Assembly: GCA_016721425.1 (NCBI GenBank)
Contig: JADKID010000041.1
Coordinates: 62,001 to 126,000, forward strand
Source of the DNA: Bryobacterales bacterium
Lineage (GTDB): Bacteria > Acidobacteriota > Terriglobia > Bryobacterales > Bryobacteraceae
DNA: 64,000 bases
Direction of reading: 5' to 3'
Part shown: positions 8,876-17,607 of the stretch, piece by piece
How positions within the stretch are numbered: the first letter of the stretch is position 1
How the letters are laid out: every line of letters starts with the position of its first letter
Position numbers and translations under genes: made by a program
The notes under the pieces: generated by a model
Database searches by the model: none
What the model saw: only the letters and a program-made list of their open reading frames with translations
Told to the model about the DNA's origin: nothing

Positions 8876-9997
8876 ATGGGGCAACTGCTGGCTAGGATCG
8901 TTCGTCACGCCCGCCTGACTCGGCTGGCCGCCAGCCCCCCCGAGCGTCCCCCCTCGCCACCGTTCCTCATTCTCTTCATCAACTCCATCTGCAACCAAAC
9001 CTGTGAGCACTGCTTCTACTGGAAGAACCTCAACCGCCGCGACGATCTGACCTTTGCCGAGTTGGACGCCCTCTCCGCCGACCTCGGCCCCATGGAGATC
9101 CTCTACCTCTCCGGCGGCGAGCCCTTCCTCCGCCCCGAGTTCGGGCAGATCTGCCGCACCTTCATCAGCCGCAACGGCGTCAAGCAGATCTACGTCCCCA
9201 GCAACGGTTCCTTCTCCGGCCGCACCGTCAAAGCCGTCCAGGAATCGCTCCAGGAGCCCGGCCTGCAGCTCTTCAGCGTGGAGTTGTCCCTCGACGGCAT
9301 GGCGGAGTACCACAACAAATTCCGCGGCATGGCCGATGCCTTCCAGCGCGCCATGGAAACCTACGACGCTCTGGCCGAGCTCCAACGCCAGGACCAGCGC
9401 CTGCGCATCCACGCCATCTCCACCGCCACTTCCCTCAACCTCGACGAGATCCGCCAGCTCACCTCATACCTCTACCAGCGCTGCCCCTCCATGGACCACC
9501 ACAACCTGGCCATGATCCGCGGCGATCGCAAAAACCCCGCTCTCGAAGGGCCCGCCCTCGCCCAGTACCAGCACTTGAGCGATCACGTGAAGAGTGTCTG
9601 GGCGCCCCGCGAAGAGAAACGTTTCGGCTCCATCGTGGAGCCCATGCTGCAAGTTATGAAGCTGCGCACAGCCGTCGAAAAACGGCAGGTCGTTCCCTGT
9701 ACGGCGGGTAAGATGACAGGCGTCGTCTACTCCAACGGCGATGTCAGCCTCTGCGAGTCACACGCCCCCATCGGCAACCTGCGCGCCCGCCCGTTTAGCG
9801 AAATCTGGCGCTCGCCGGAGGCCATCGCCTTGCGCAAGTCCATTGCCGCCCGCGAATGCTGGTGCACCAACGAGGTGTTCCTCTGGCCCAGCATCGTATT
9901 TCAGCCTGTTTCGCTGGCCAAAGCGTATCTCGGTGCGTTCGTTCGCAAAAAGAGCCAGCCCCCGCCGCCCGCCGAGCTGTTCCCCATCATCCGCTAG
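8876..9997 (+). CDS. Radical SAM protein with SPASM-like C-terminal cysteines
   Basis: 373 aa. The [4Fe-4S] motif CNQTCEHC (CxxxCxxC) lies at about residues 41-48, followed by the SAM-binding glycine motif YLSGGEPFLRPE and SVELSLDG. The C-terminal part has PCTAGKMTGVVYSNGDVSLCE, IGNLRARPFSEIW and ECWC, the arrangement of auxiliary-cluster (SPASM/twitch) enzymes that modify peptides or other small molecules. The start is the ATG at 8876; no strong ribosome-binding site is visible. It stands alone, with a convergent gene 16 nt downstream, so its substrate is not suggested by context. Confidence 0.87.
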   Translation: MGQLLARIVRHARLTRLAASPPERPPSPPFLILFINSICNQTCEHCFYWKNLNRRDDLTFAELDALSADLGPMEILYLSGGEPFLRPEFGQICRTFISRNGVKQIYVPSNGSFSGRTVKAVQESLQEPGLQLFSVELSLDGMAEYHNKFRGMADAFQRAMETYDALAELQRQDQRLRIHAISTATSLNLDEIRQLTSYLYQRCPSMDHHNLAMIRGDRKNPALEGPALAQYQHLSDHVKSVWAPREEKRFGSIVEPMLQVMKLRTAVEKRQVVPCTAGKMTGVVYSNGDVSLCESHAPIGNLRARPFSEIWRSPEAIALRKSIAARECWCTNEVFLWPSIVFQPVSLAKAYLGAFVRKKSQPPPPAELFPIIR

Positions 9998-10012
9998 ACG
10001 CGGGCCGCCAGC

Positions 10013-11293
10013 CTATCGCAGGATTCGCAGCGCCCGCAGTGCCTCTTTGGCCACCGCCGCGTCATCATCCTTGGCCAGTTGCTGCAACGCGGGAATCGCG
10101 TCCTTGCACGCGCACGACGCCAGTGCCTGCGCCACGCCGGTCTTCTCGTCGCTCGTCTCCGCTTGTCCCAATGCCGTCAGGATCGCCGTCCGCGGCGCCT
10201 GCTTCGCGGCCAGCTCCGCCAGATACGGCTGCGCCACGCCGCGCCACGCCTTCAGGTTCAGGCTGTTCACCAGATGCCCGATGCTGCCATAGCTGCCCGT
10301 GTCCAGGCTGCCCATCTGCGCCAGCGCAAATGCCGCCGCCAGCCGCGGACCGGTCTTCTTCTCTTCCGCCCACGCCTTGTCCACAGCCGCGCGATCTTCC
10401 GCGCTCGCAATCCGGCCCAGGCCCTCGAACGCCGCGGCACGCGCTTCGTCGTCCTTGTCGCCCAGCACGCCCAGGAAGAGCTGCCGGTTCGCCGGATCCG
10501 CGATCTGCCCCAACGCTACCAGCGCCGCCCGCCGGATCTTCTTGTTCGAGGGGTTCTCCAGCACACGCTTCAGATCTGTGCTTGCTTCTTTCGTGCGCAG
10601 CAGGCCCACCGTCTCAATCGCCGCTAGTTGGACCTTCTCGTCCAAATCACGCACCAGGAACACCACCCGTTCCCCGGTAGAGACATCCCGCACCTTTTGC
10701 AGCGCCACCAGCGCCTCGTACATCAGGTGGCTGTCCTTGGATTTCAGCGAGCTCAGTAGCGCCGGTACGCCATCCCTGGCGCGCAATATGCCCAACGCCC
10801 GCGCCGCGTTGGCCCGCGATTCCATCGCGCTGCCGCCCGTGGCAATGCCGCTCAGCGCCTGCACAATCTCAGGGCGCACCGGCGTGTCCGGCTCCACAAC
10901 GTCGGTGTTTTCGCTGTCGCTCCAACGGCTGGTCACCACGCCGCCGGCCCGTTTCAGCGAGGCCGACATCCCCGTAGCCACATAGCCGGGCAGGTAGAAA
11001 TTCACCAGGCCATCGACGGCGAAGATCTGCACCTCCGCGTCGTTGTCTTTACACGCCCCTACCAGAGCATCCAGGCTGCGCTGCGTGCCCGCCGCCACCA
11101 GCGCGCGCACCGCCTCCCGCCTCACATCTACAGACGCATCTTCCAGATACGGAGTGATCTTCGGGATGGCTGCGGAGCCCTGTTTGCCGTACTCCTTCAG
11201 CCCCTTGATCTTGAGCTTGTCGGATTCCTTGTCCTGCCAGCCGAATCCCGGCAGGGCGAGCAGCATAGCGAGCGTCACACCGATGAGCTTCAT
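10013..11293 (-). CDS. Secreted HEAT-repeat protein
   Basis: 426 aa from the ATG at 11293, which gives a compact signal peptide (MKLIGVTLAMLLALPGFGW). Nearly all of the rest consists of degenerate helical repeats of about 30-40 residues, with recurrent patterns such as DVRREAVRALVAAG, SRANAARALGILR, KIRRAALVALGQI and DEARAAAFEGLGRI. These are HEAT/PBS-lyase-type repeats that form a curved protein-binding scaffold. No catalytic motif is visible. It is the last gene of the minus-strand series that includes mqnD, 16 nt beyond the mqnD stop. Likely periplasmic; partner unknown. Confidence 0.85.
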   Translation of the reverse strand: MKLIGVTLAMLLALPGFGWQDKESDKLKIKGLKEYGKQGSAAIPKITPYLEDASVDVRREAVRALVAAGTQRSLDALVGACKDNDAEVQIFAVDGLVNFYLPGYVATGMSASLKRAGGVVTSRWSDSENTDVVEPDTPVRPEIVQALSGIATGGSAMESRANAARALGILRARDGVPALLSSLKSKDSHLMYEALVALQKVRDVSTGERVVFLVRDLDEKVQLAAIETVGLLRTKEASTDLKRVLENPSNKKIRRAALVALGQIADPANRQLFLGVLGDKDDEARAAAFEGLGRIASAEDRAAVDKAWAEEKKTGPRLAAAFALAQMGSLDTGSYGSIGHLVNSLNLKAWRGVAQPYLAELAAKQAPRTAILTALGQAETSDEKTGVAQALASCACKDAIPALQQLAKDDDAAVAKEALRALRILR

Positions 11294-11309
11294 AGCTTTG
11301 AGCTTGGCC

Positions 11310-12167
11310 TCAAGCAAAGGTTAGCGGACGAATTCCACTTGGCTCTGATGCGGAATCAGACCCGCTTTCCCAGCCCAGATCCAGCAGCTTCTGCGCGGCC
11401 CGCGGAATCACTTCACCCGCGTCCACCGTGTAGTGATTCACATACATCCCGACAAACTTCTCGGCCAGCGCCGGCTCCATGTCGCGCGCGAACTGCATGG
11501 CGTAGTTCAGCGCCTCTTCATGATTCTCCAGAGCGTAGACGATGCTCTCTTTCATCAGCCGGCTGCACTCCGTCCGCACGTCTTCCGGCAACTTGCGCAG
11601 CAGCGCGTTAGCGCCCAGAGGCAGAGGCAGATCATACGCCGCCTTGAACCAGCGCCCCAGATCCGTAATCAGGTGGTAGCCGCCCTTGGAGTACGTAAGC
11701 TGCGCCTCGTGAATCACCAGCGCCGCATCCACTGCCTTTTCGTGCAGCAGGTCCAGCACCTTGTCGAACGGCGTCACCACGGCTTCAAAATCCGGCTCCA
11801 TGATGCGCAGCGCCAGATACGCCGTCGTCATCTTGCCAGGCACCGCAATGCGCTTGCCCTTCAGATCTTCGGCGCTCATCGGCACGTTGGAAACCAGCAT
11901 CGGGCCGTAGCCGTCGCCAATCGACGAGCCCGCCGCCATCAGCATGTACTTGTCCGCCACATAGGGGTAAGCGTGATAGGAGATGGCCGTCAGGTCATAG
12001 TGACCCACCATCGCTTTCCGGTTCAAAGACTCAATGTCTTCCAGCACATGGCGAAACTGCACCAGCTTGGAGCGGATTTTGCGCGTCGCCAGCGCGTAGA
12101 ACATATACGCGTCGTCGGAGTCGGGACTGTGCGCGCAAACGATTTCCAGCGGAGAAGTGGGCTGCAT
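11310..12167 (-). CDS. mqnD: 1,4-dihydroxy-6-naphthoate synthase (futalosine pathway)
   Basis: 285 aa, the usual length for MqnD. It matches the periplasmic-binding-protein-like fold of MqnA/MqnD: CAHSPDSDDAYMFYAL near the N terminus, LEDIESLNRKA, YDLTAISYHAYPYVAD and the GSSIGDGYGPMLVS loop favour MqnD over MqnA. MqnD converts cyclic dehypoxanthine futalosine to 1,4-dihydroxy-6-naphthoate in menaquinone biosynthesis, in the cytoplasm. The other mqn genes are not in this window. The C-terminal ~15 residues (SDSASEPSGIRPLTFA) look like an unstructured tail. It lies 33 nt after the aldo/keto reductase and may be cotranscribed with it. Confidence 0.87.
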   Translation of the reverse strand: MQPTSPLEIVCAHSPDSDDAYMFYALATRKIRSKLVQFRHVLEDIESLNRKAMVGHYDLTAISYHAYPYVADKYMLMAAGSSIGDGYGPMLVSNVPMSAEDLKGKRIAVPGKMTTAYLALRIMEPDFEAVVTPFDKVLDLLHEKAVDAALVIHEAQLTYSKGGYHLITDLGRWFKAAYDLPLPLGANALLRKLPEDVRTECSRLMKESIVYALENHEEALNYAMQFARDMEPALAEKFVGMYVNHYTVDAGEVIPRAAQKLLDLGWESGSDSASEPSGIRPLTFA

Positions 12168-12200
12168 AGAGGGGGAACCTTCAATATAGCAAGCAGCGGC

Positions 12201-13157
12201 TTACTGCTGCTTGGCGAGGAATCCTTCCAGCTCTTCCACCTCAGAGGTCGAGAGCCGCAGGTCGCCCGCGCCAATCACGCCTGTCAACTGCGCCGGCGAA
12301 CGCAATCCCACAATCGCCGCCGTCACCTCCGGCCTGTGCAGCGCCCACGCAATCGCCACCTCGCCCGGCGCCTTGCCGTGCCGCGCGCCAATCGCCCGCA
12401 GCAGCTCCACCAGCGCCAGATTGCGCGAAAGCAGCGGCTCCTGAAACTGCGGACGGTTCCGCCGGTGGTCGTCCGGCGCCATCGCCGCAATCCGCTCCGC
12501 CGTCATCCCGCCGCTCAACAAACCCGAATGCATCGGCGAGTAGCAGAGAATCCCGATGTTGTGCTCCGCGCAGAACGGCATCGTCTCCGCCTCGATATCC
12601 CGCACCAGCAGGCTGTACGGCGGTTGCAGCGACGTAATCGCCCCAATCGGCAGCGCCCGCTTCATCTGCGCCACGCTGAAGTTCGAGACGCCTGCCCAGC
12701 GGATCTTGCCCTCCTCCTTCAGTCGCATCATCGCGCCCCAGCCCTCTTCAATATCCTCATCCGGCTCCGGCCAGTGGATCTGATAGAGGTCGATCACGTC
12801 CACCTGCAATCGCCGCAGCGAAGCCTCGCACTCTTCGCGAATCGAGTCCGCCTTCAGAGACTTGTAGATCTTCCGGTCGCTGCCCCACCGCCGCTCGCAC
12901 TTCGTAAACACATACGGCTTCTGCGCAACGCCAGCCAGCGCCGCCGCCACTATCTCCTCGGAGTGCCCCAGTCCGTAAACGGCCGCCGTATCAATCCAGT
13001 TCATCCCCGCATCGATGCCCGCGCGGATGGCCGCCACCGATTCCGCGTCGTCCTGCGGACCCCACGCAAAGGCCCACCCGCCGCCGCCCATCGCCCACGA
13101 TCCGATACCAAGCGGAGTCAGGAAAAGATCGCTGTTGCCAAGTTGTGTCGTTTGCAT
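12201..13157 (-). CDS. Aldo/keto reductase
   Basis: 318 aa starting at the ATG at 13157 (MQTTQLGNSDL), 11 nt after the GH20 stop. It has the TIM-barrel AKR pattern: GIGSWAMGG, WIDTAAVYGLGHSEE carrying the catalytic Asp and Tyr, then TKCERRW with the catalytic Lys, and DLYQIHWPEPD with the catalytic His. The C-terminal IVGLRSPAQL motif binds NADP(H). It is most like the AKR11/YajO group that reduces sugar-derived or methylglyoxal-type aldehydes; the physiological substrate is unknown. Adjacent genes (GH20, mqnD) give no clear pathway. Confidence 0.9.
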   Translation of the reverse strand: MQTTQLGNSDLFLTPLGIGSWAMGGGGWAFAWGPQDDAESVAAIRAGIDAGMNWIDTAAVYGLGHSEEIVAAALAGVAQKPYVFTKCERRWGSDRKIYKSLKADSIREECEASLRRLQVDVIDLYQIHWPEPDEDIEEGWGAMMRLKEEGKIRWAGVSNFSVAQMKRALPIGAITSLQPPYSLLVRDIEAETMPFCAEHNIGILCYSPMHSGLLSGGMTAERIAAMAPDDHRRNRPQFQEPLLSRNLALVELLRAIGARHGKAPGEVAIAWALHRPEVTAAIVGLRSPAQLTGVIGAGDLRLSTSEVEELEGFLAKQQ

Positions 13158-13168
13158 AGCTTGTTCTC

Positions 13169-15244
13169 TTATAGTGTGCCCCGAACCAGTGCCTGAATGG
13201 AGGGCTTCACTACCAGCAGCAGCCCCGCCACCGGATGCTGCTTCGTGCACGCCTTCTCAATCGCCTCCGCCGCATCGCCATCCTGCTTCAAGATAGCCCG
13301 GCAATCCGCCTCGTTCTTCGGCGACAATCGCGCCAGCCCGGCACCGTCGATCACTGCTGCCAGCTCCGCCCGTCGCTCCACCCGCAGCCGCCCGTTGTCC
13401 ATCGCCTCCAGCCCGGCCCGCGCCACCGTGGCCAGCGCGTCCGAGAGCGGCACCAACTCCGCCAGGATCCCCGATCCCTCCAGCATCGGCCTCACCCGCG
13501 CGTCGTTGTCCCGCCACGCCACCAGCATCGCCCGCACTCGCCGCCGCGCCGCCTCATCCCCGCCCAGCGCCGCCCGCACGTCTTTGCCGAACTCACGCGC
13601 CACCACGCTCTCCGGCGGCACTGCGTCGATCAGGCGGTTCAGCGGCAGCGTCACTTCGTGATGGCTGAGAATCCCCCGCGTGTACTCCTTCACCGGCTCC
13701 ACCGCGCCAGCCAGCGTCACCAGCGGCCCCACCTCCTTCGTCCCCGCCATGCGCCGCAGCATCAGCTCCGTGCCCGATCTCGGCCGGAATCCCTGCATCT
13801 CCATCTGCAGCGTCAGCGCCTCCAGCCGCCCGTACAGCGCCTCCACGTCCCGCACCTCCGCCGGCGACCACAGCCGCTCCGCCACCGCCGCCAGCCGCGG
13901 CCACAACCGGTTGTCCAGATTCTCGGGATTTACAAACTCCGTCCACATGCACGCCTCGCCGCCCAGCACCCGCGCCTTCGCCTCCGCCGGCAGCGCCGCC
14001 GCCTCGCCCCCCAGCGGATCCGCCTCATAGTGCTGCTCCACCGATTGCATCAGATCCAGATAGAAACCAGTCGAGAGGATCACCGGATAGCCCGCCCGTG
14101 CCGCCGCCGCCAGCTCCTTCGGCCCCCGCCACGATTGGATCAGAGCCTCCCGCGGCACGTCCGGATGCTGAATCTCGTCCCACCCCATCATCACCTTGCC
14201 GTGCTTCTTCACAATCGCCACCAGCCGCTTGTTGAAGTACGCGTGCAGCGCCGCGTTGTCCGGCAAACCCTGAGCCTTCATGAAGGACTGGATCGTCGCG
14301 CTCTTCGTCCACTGCCGCCCGTTGTTCTCATCCCCGCCGATATGCAAATAGGGGTCCGGGAACAGCCGCGCCATCTCCCCGAAGAACCGGTCCAGAAACT
14401 GATACGTGCTCTCCTTCGAAGGGTCCATCACCGGGTCGAAAATCCCGTGGCCCCGTTCCACTACATAAGTGCCCGGCACGGTGCCCAGCGCCGGATAATG
14501 CACCAGCCAAGCCGTCGCGTGCCCCGGCACATCAAACTCCGGCACCACCCGGATCCCCCGCGCCCCGGCGTACGCAATCACCTCGCGCACCTGGTCTTGC
14601 GTATAGAACTCACCCTCCAGTCCCACGCGGTGCAGCAGAGGGAAGCTCTTGCTCTCCACGCGGAATCCCTGGTCGTCGCACAGGTGCCAGTGCAGGACAT
14701 TCAGCTTCACCGCCGCCATCCCGTCCAGCGTATGCTTCACCGTCTCCACCGGCATGAAGTGCCGCGCCACGTCCAGCATCAGGCCCCGCCAGGGAAACCG
14801 CGGAGCATCCGTGATCAGGCAAGCCGGCGCCGCAAAGCCGCCCGGAGTCACGGTGACCAGTTGCAGAAACGTCTCCACCCCGCGCAGCAGCCCCGCCGAG
14901 CGCGCCGCCGTCAGCCGCGCGCCCCGCGCGTCGATCTCCAGCGAGTACGCCTCATCCTCGCCCAGCTTCACCGGCACCGCCGAGGCCAGTTGGCAACTCA
15001 CCGTCAACGCCGGCCCGTTGGCCGCGGGAGCATCGGGAATCCCCGTAATCCGCGAGAGCCGCCGCAGCGAGTCGCGCCACGAGCTGCCCAGCGCCGCCGC
15101 GCAAGGCCCCTCGGCCACAATGCGAAATCCGGCGGCAATCGCCAGGGACCCACTCCGTGCTTCAATCCTAGCCGGCTGCGGGACAACATTCGGGCCGGCC
15201 GCAAGAGCGCCGGCGGTCATCAGAAAGGTAATGAAACTGCGCAC
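13169..15244 (-). CDS. Secreted GH20 beta-N-acetylhexosaminidase
   Basis: About 691 aa if translation begins at GTG 15244, giving a short signal peptide (VRSFITFLMTAGALAAG). The frame stays open upstream, but there it crosses the tRNA-Leu gene on the other strand, so a longer start is unlikely. An N-terminal GH20b-like domain precedes the catalytic TIM barrel: RGLMLDVARHFMPVE, LHWHLCDDQGFR, VPEFDVPGHATAW and the catalytic Asp-Glu pair in HIGGDENNG (about D305/E306). The enzyme uses substrate-assisted cleavage of terminal GlcNAc/GalNAc from chitin fragments, peptidoglycan or glycans, probably in the periplasm. The C-terminal ~200 residues are helical and of unknown role. Confidence 0.93.
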   Translation of the reverse strand: MRSFITFLMTAGALAAGPNVVPQPARIEARSGSLAIAAGFRIVAEGPCAAALGSSWRDSLRRLSRITGIPDAPAANGPALTVSCQLASAVPVKLGEDEAYSLEIDARGARLTAARSAGLLRGVETFLQLVTVTPGGFAAPACLITDAPRFPWRGLMLDVARHFMPVETVKHTLDGMAAVKLNVLHWHLCDDQGFRVESKSFPLLHRVGLEGEFYTQDQVREVIAYAGARGIRVVPEFDVPGHATAWLVHYPALGTVPGTYVVERGHGIFDPVMDPSKESTYQFLDRFFGEMARLFPDPYLHIGGDENNGRQWTKSATIQSFMKAQGLPDNAALHAYFNKRLVAIVKKHGKVMMGWDEIQHPDVPREALIQSWRGPKELAAAARAGYPVILSTGFYLDLMQSVEQHYEADPLGGEAAALPAEAKARVLGGEACMWTEFVNPENLDNRLWPRLAAVAERLWSPAEVRDVEALYGRLEALTLQMEMQGFRPRSGTELMLRRMAGTKEVGPLVTLAGAVEPVKEYTRGILSHHEVTLPLNRLIDAVPPESVVAREFGKDVRAALGGDEAARRRVRAMLVAWRDNDARVRPMLEGSGILAELVPLSDALATVARAGLEAMDNGRLRVERRAELAAVIDGAGLARLSPKNEADCRAILKQDGDAAEAIEKACTKQHPVAGLLLVVKPSIQALVRGTL

Positions 15245-15312
15245 GCGCCCACTGTAGCGCGCCGCGAACCCCACGTGGGTGCTATATTGAAAACGTCCCA
15301 GCCCCATCCCAT

Positions 15313-15399
15313 GCCGGAGTGGCGGAATGGCAGACGCAGCAGACTCAAAATCTGCCGAGGTACACCCTTGTGTGGGTTCAAGTCCCACCTCCGGCACCA
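15313..15399 (+). tRNA. tRNA-Leu (CAA)
   Basis: 87 nt including an encoded CCA. The acceptor stem GCCGGAG pairs with CTCCGGC (15389-15395), followed by discriminator A and CCA. The anticodon stem GCAGA/TCTGC encloses loop CTCAAAA, giving anticodon CAA, which reads UUG. A long variable arm and the T-loop GGTTCAA mark a class II tRNA-Leu. UUG also serves as a frequent start codon in this window. Its 3' end is duplicated at 21976-22010. Confidence 0.95.
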
Positions 15400-15409
15400 C
15401 CCCCTCTGA
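15375..15409 (+). repeat. Putative attachment site attL (tRNA-Leu 3' end)
   Basis: This 35-nt segment, from the T-arm of tRNA-Leu through its CCA into flanking CCCCCTCTGA, matches 21976-22010 at 33 of 35 positions without gaps and in the same orientation, 6601 bp apart. Duplicated tRNA 3' ends of this kind usually mark integration of a mobile element. Confidence 0.65.
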
Positions 15410-15485
15410 TCTCCCCCCTCCAGCGCACGCCGCTCGTAGCGCGCCAAAACGCCGCCGCCGCTCCGAGCTGCACTTTCATCGCGGC

Positions 15486-15520
15486 CCAAGTTGTTTCCGA
15501 CAATGCTGCTTTTCAAGCAC
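15486..15520 (+). repeat. Dispersed repeat copy A
   Basis: Shares CCAAGTTGTTTCC and AATGCTGCTT with copies at 16601, 17307 and 21137. The repeat sits inside an imperfect hairpin: CGGCCC (15482) pairs with GGGCCG (15534), and CGACA with TGTCG around the core. Confidence 0.5.
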
Positions 15521-15563
15521 GTGTCGCCATTTAGGGCCGGACGTCCGCGAGCCATGGACCAAC

Positions 15564-15848
15564 CTACTTCTGCGGCACAGAAAAAGCACGACGTCCCGTT
15601 TTGTTTCCTACCACGAGGACGCCGTTCCTTCCGTGGGTGTCAGTCCCCAAGAAAACCACCGAGTTCCCCCCGCCCCCACCGGGTGGGTAAATCATGAGGC
15701 CCCAGTCGTCATCTTTGTCGGACGGCGTGGCCGTGCCTAAGAACCCGAAGCCTGCCCAGCGATAGCGGCATCCTGGCGTCGCTGCGGACCGTCGCCACAC
15801 CGCCGCAGTTCCGAAACGCATTGGCGGCGCGGCCGGGCTATGGAGCAC
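15564..15848 (-). pseudogene. C-terminal remnant of a paralogue of the 15875-16438 gene
   Basis: The frame can be read for 94 codons, but only the last ~45 residues look like a protein. They end WGLMIYPP...FLGTDTHGRNGVLVVGNKTG..., closing with VPQK. The neighbouring gene closes in a similar way: WGLVVRGP, an R-rich turn, an EEAWISVRRPDG strand and WLVP. I therefore read this as the tail of a truncated paralogue lying just behind the intact copy on the same strand. The N-terminal part has no family character and no ribosome-binding site. Alternatively it is a chance open frame. Confidence 0.35.
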
Positions 15849-15874
15849 CGAGTCAATGGCGCTGCGTCGCTAAC

Positions 15875-16438
15875 CTAGGGGACAAGCCAACGTGTGCCGT
15901 CCGGTCTGCGAACGGATATCCATGCTTCCTCTTTGCCCGACCGGGATCTTCCTGCGACAGCTGAGGTCAAGTACGTCTGGCGGCTTGGTCCGCGAACCAC
16001 CAGTCCCCATACAGAAGGTGGTTCAAGAGAAGGGATATCGCCCTCGTCGATGCCTCCCAAACTGACACGAGCTTCCGTGTTGAAGTCGCCCAAATGAAGT
16101 GCGGACATCCCTGTGCTTCCTGCCACGAGACTCATCCTGCCCCAAGTCTTGTCCTGACTAAACACGAGAGCTTGGTTGCCATTCGATTCCGACAACTGCA
16201 CCGTCTTGTTTCCCTTCGCATCGAACAGCGCGAGCGCAACTTCATTCTCACCATCTACGCCCCAACGTCCAACGGCTCTCCCTCCCGGATCTAGTAGTTC
16301 GAAGCTGTGTGCCCGCACCGTCGCCGCCGCCGGCCGATGCATCCATCCTTCGGGAACGATTGCGTGGGTTGCCACATAACCCAACACCCCGCCTACAAAA
16401 CCCAAAGCGCCCGCTAAAAATGCTGGTTTGCTGCCCAC
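15875..16438 (-). CDS. Hypothetical membrane-anchored beta-repeat protein
   Basis: 187 aa if started at GTG 16438, which has a TGAGGA ribosome-binding site 8 nt upstream; an in-frame extension to 16642 has no comparable signal. An N-terminal hydrophobic helix (KPAFLAGALGFVGGVLGYVA) is followed by short beta-type repeats of the form 'HSFELLDPGGRAVGRWG', 'VALALFDAKGNKTVQL', 'NQALVFSQDKTWGRMSL', 'ALHLGDFNTEARVSLGG'. This resembles uncharacterised bacterial proteins with repeating strand-turn units; no enzyme motif is visible. It lies in the putative island, with a probable truncated paralogue directly downstream. Confidence 0.6.
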   Translation of the reverse strand: MGSKPAFLAGALGFVGGVLGYVATHAIVPEGWMHRPAAATVRAHSFELLDPGGRAVGRWGVDGENEVALALFDAKGNKTVQLSESNGNQALVFSQDKTWGRMSLVAGSTGMSALHLGDFNTEARVSLGGIDEGDIPSLEPPSVWGLVVRGPSRQTYLTSAVAGRSRSGKEEAWISVRRPDGTRWLVP

Positions 16439-16787
16439 GGTGATCCTCAGGTATGGTGACACCGGCCGCGCCACGCCAGTTCCGCGTACGGTGGAAGGCA
16501 CTCCATAATCGTCTGAATGTCCGCAAACCGAGCGCTGAACCTGATTCTCATGGTCGCCCCCCAGTCGGTAGGCGTCGGTAGTGCCCGACTCGCCCGTATA
16601 CGATAATGCTGCTTCAACGCCACTGGCCGTCCGCGCCGGCACTACCGACGCGCCATTGCGGTCTAATGTCCATGAACCTACATGGCAAACCTAATCGCGC
16701 CGGCGCGACTTTCGATTGCCGCAATCTGTCAGACGAGCTAGCCCCCGGCCTCCAGTGGCCGGATTCAGGGGCGCGTCATCGAACCAC
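16439..16787. other. Intergenic region with repeat copy B and a 14-bp inverted repeat
   Basis: No gene is evident. It contains dispersed repeat copy B (16601-16623), enclosed by a perfect 14-bp inverted repeat: GCGTCGGTAGTGCC at 16572-16585 and its complement GGCACTACCGACGC at 16638-16651. Confidence 0.55.
16601..16623 (+). repeat. Dispersed repeat copy B
   Basis: Carries the AATGCTGCTTCAACGCCA half of the repeat and lies in the loop of the 14-bp inverted repeat 16572-16585/16638-16651. The first half (CCAAGTTGTTTCC) is not conserved here. Confidence 0.45.
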
Positions 16788-17189
16788 TCACGGTGTCGGC
16801 GGCTTTCCACGTCCGAGTTGTTTTAGATCCTCTGAAGCATTCTGAACTGGCCCTGTCCGAGAGCACGTGCTAGTGAGCAAGCCCTCATGAAAGAACTCCG
16901 CCTTCCATGCGTACACCAAAAGCTCGTTGCCCTTCCTCACGAGATGGCGGGCGAACCCAGGGGAGCACGAGCCCCCCATGACCAAATTCGCCATCTTGAA
17001 GACCGCGGGAAGCCGTCCCTTGAAAACCCGCTGCACGGCGAAGGTAATCTGTGAATCGCTAACATCTGTGATCGTCCCCGAAAAGACGACCTCGGAATGC
17101 TTAGCCTCTGCCTTAGCAGACGGCAGGACGCACTCGCAGCAAATCCCAAGCTGCACTGAAACAACCGCAAGGGCTAGACTGATCCGCAC
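16788..17189 (-). CDS. Small secreted cysteine-rich protein (NTR/TIMP-like)
   Basis: 133 aa, probably from GTG 17189, with a signal peptide MRISLALAVVSVQLGICCEC. The mature part starts with cysteines followed by EVVFSGTITDVSDSQITFAV and VFKGRLPAVFKM, the beta-barrel pattern of bacterial proteins distantly like the netrin/TIMP domain. CSPGF and CSRTG in the second half would supply disulphide partners. Proteins of this type are exported and of unknown function. It lies alone in the putative island between repeat copies B and C. The family call is tentative; the secreted nature is better supported. Confidence 0.65.
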   Translation of the reverse strand: MRISLALAVVSVQLGICCECVLPSAKAEAKHSEVVFSGTITDVSDSQITFAVQRVFKGRLPAVFKMANLVMGGSCSPGFARHLVRKGNELLVYAWKAEFFHEGLLTSTCSRTGPVQNASEDLKQLGRGKPPTP

Positions 17190-17607
17190 AATTCAATACT
17201 ATCGCCGATGCGCCCTTAGTGGATGTGACTGGGCTTTGGGCGGGTAACCATCGATATCGGTAACTGTCGAAAAGTCGACGTCGCTCCGACAGGCATTGGA
17301 AGCACGGACCAAGTTCTCTCCAGGAATGCTTGAACGCCATATCAGTGCTACCCGGCCAAATCGCCACAGCCAAGGACTAGATCCTTGGAGTTGACGGCGC
17401 GTCACACGCTCTGGAACACCTGGGCGACATAGCAGTCCCACCGATTCCTGGTCGTGCGGCGTTCTGACGGAACGCAGACAGTGCTCAGAGGCTCATAGGC
17501 TCTTCTCACCGCCGGAGGCGCTCGTCACGAGAGGCGCAACGTGGTTCGAACTCATATTCGGAGCTGGATATCGTCTACCGGCCGCATAGCCATAGAATAG
17601 CTGTCGT
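17190..17607. other. Intergenic region with repeat copy C
   Basis: No convincing gene. It holds dispersed repeat copy C (17307-17340) and a second short repeat at 17245-17266 that recurs at 21825-21846 with two mismatches in 22 nt. Confidence 0.5.
17307..17340 (+). repeat. Dispersed repeat copy C
   Basis: GGACCAAGTTCTCTCC followed by GGAATGCTTGAACGCCAT; compared with copy D it lacks three bases (CTG) in the middle. Same orientation as the other three copies. Confidence 0.5.

Noticed and set aside
13235..15409. A 724-codon open frame on the plus strand opposite the GH20 gene
   Set aside because: Arg/His/Pro-rich composition with no family character; it is the usual antisense open frame caused by high G+C and codon bias. 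The same holds for long plus-strand frames at 11433-13196, 26232-27623, 32973-34925 and 37101-38105.
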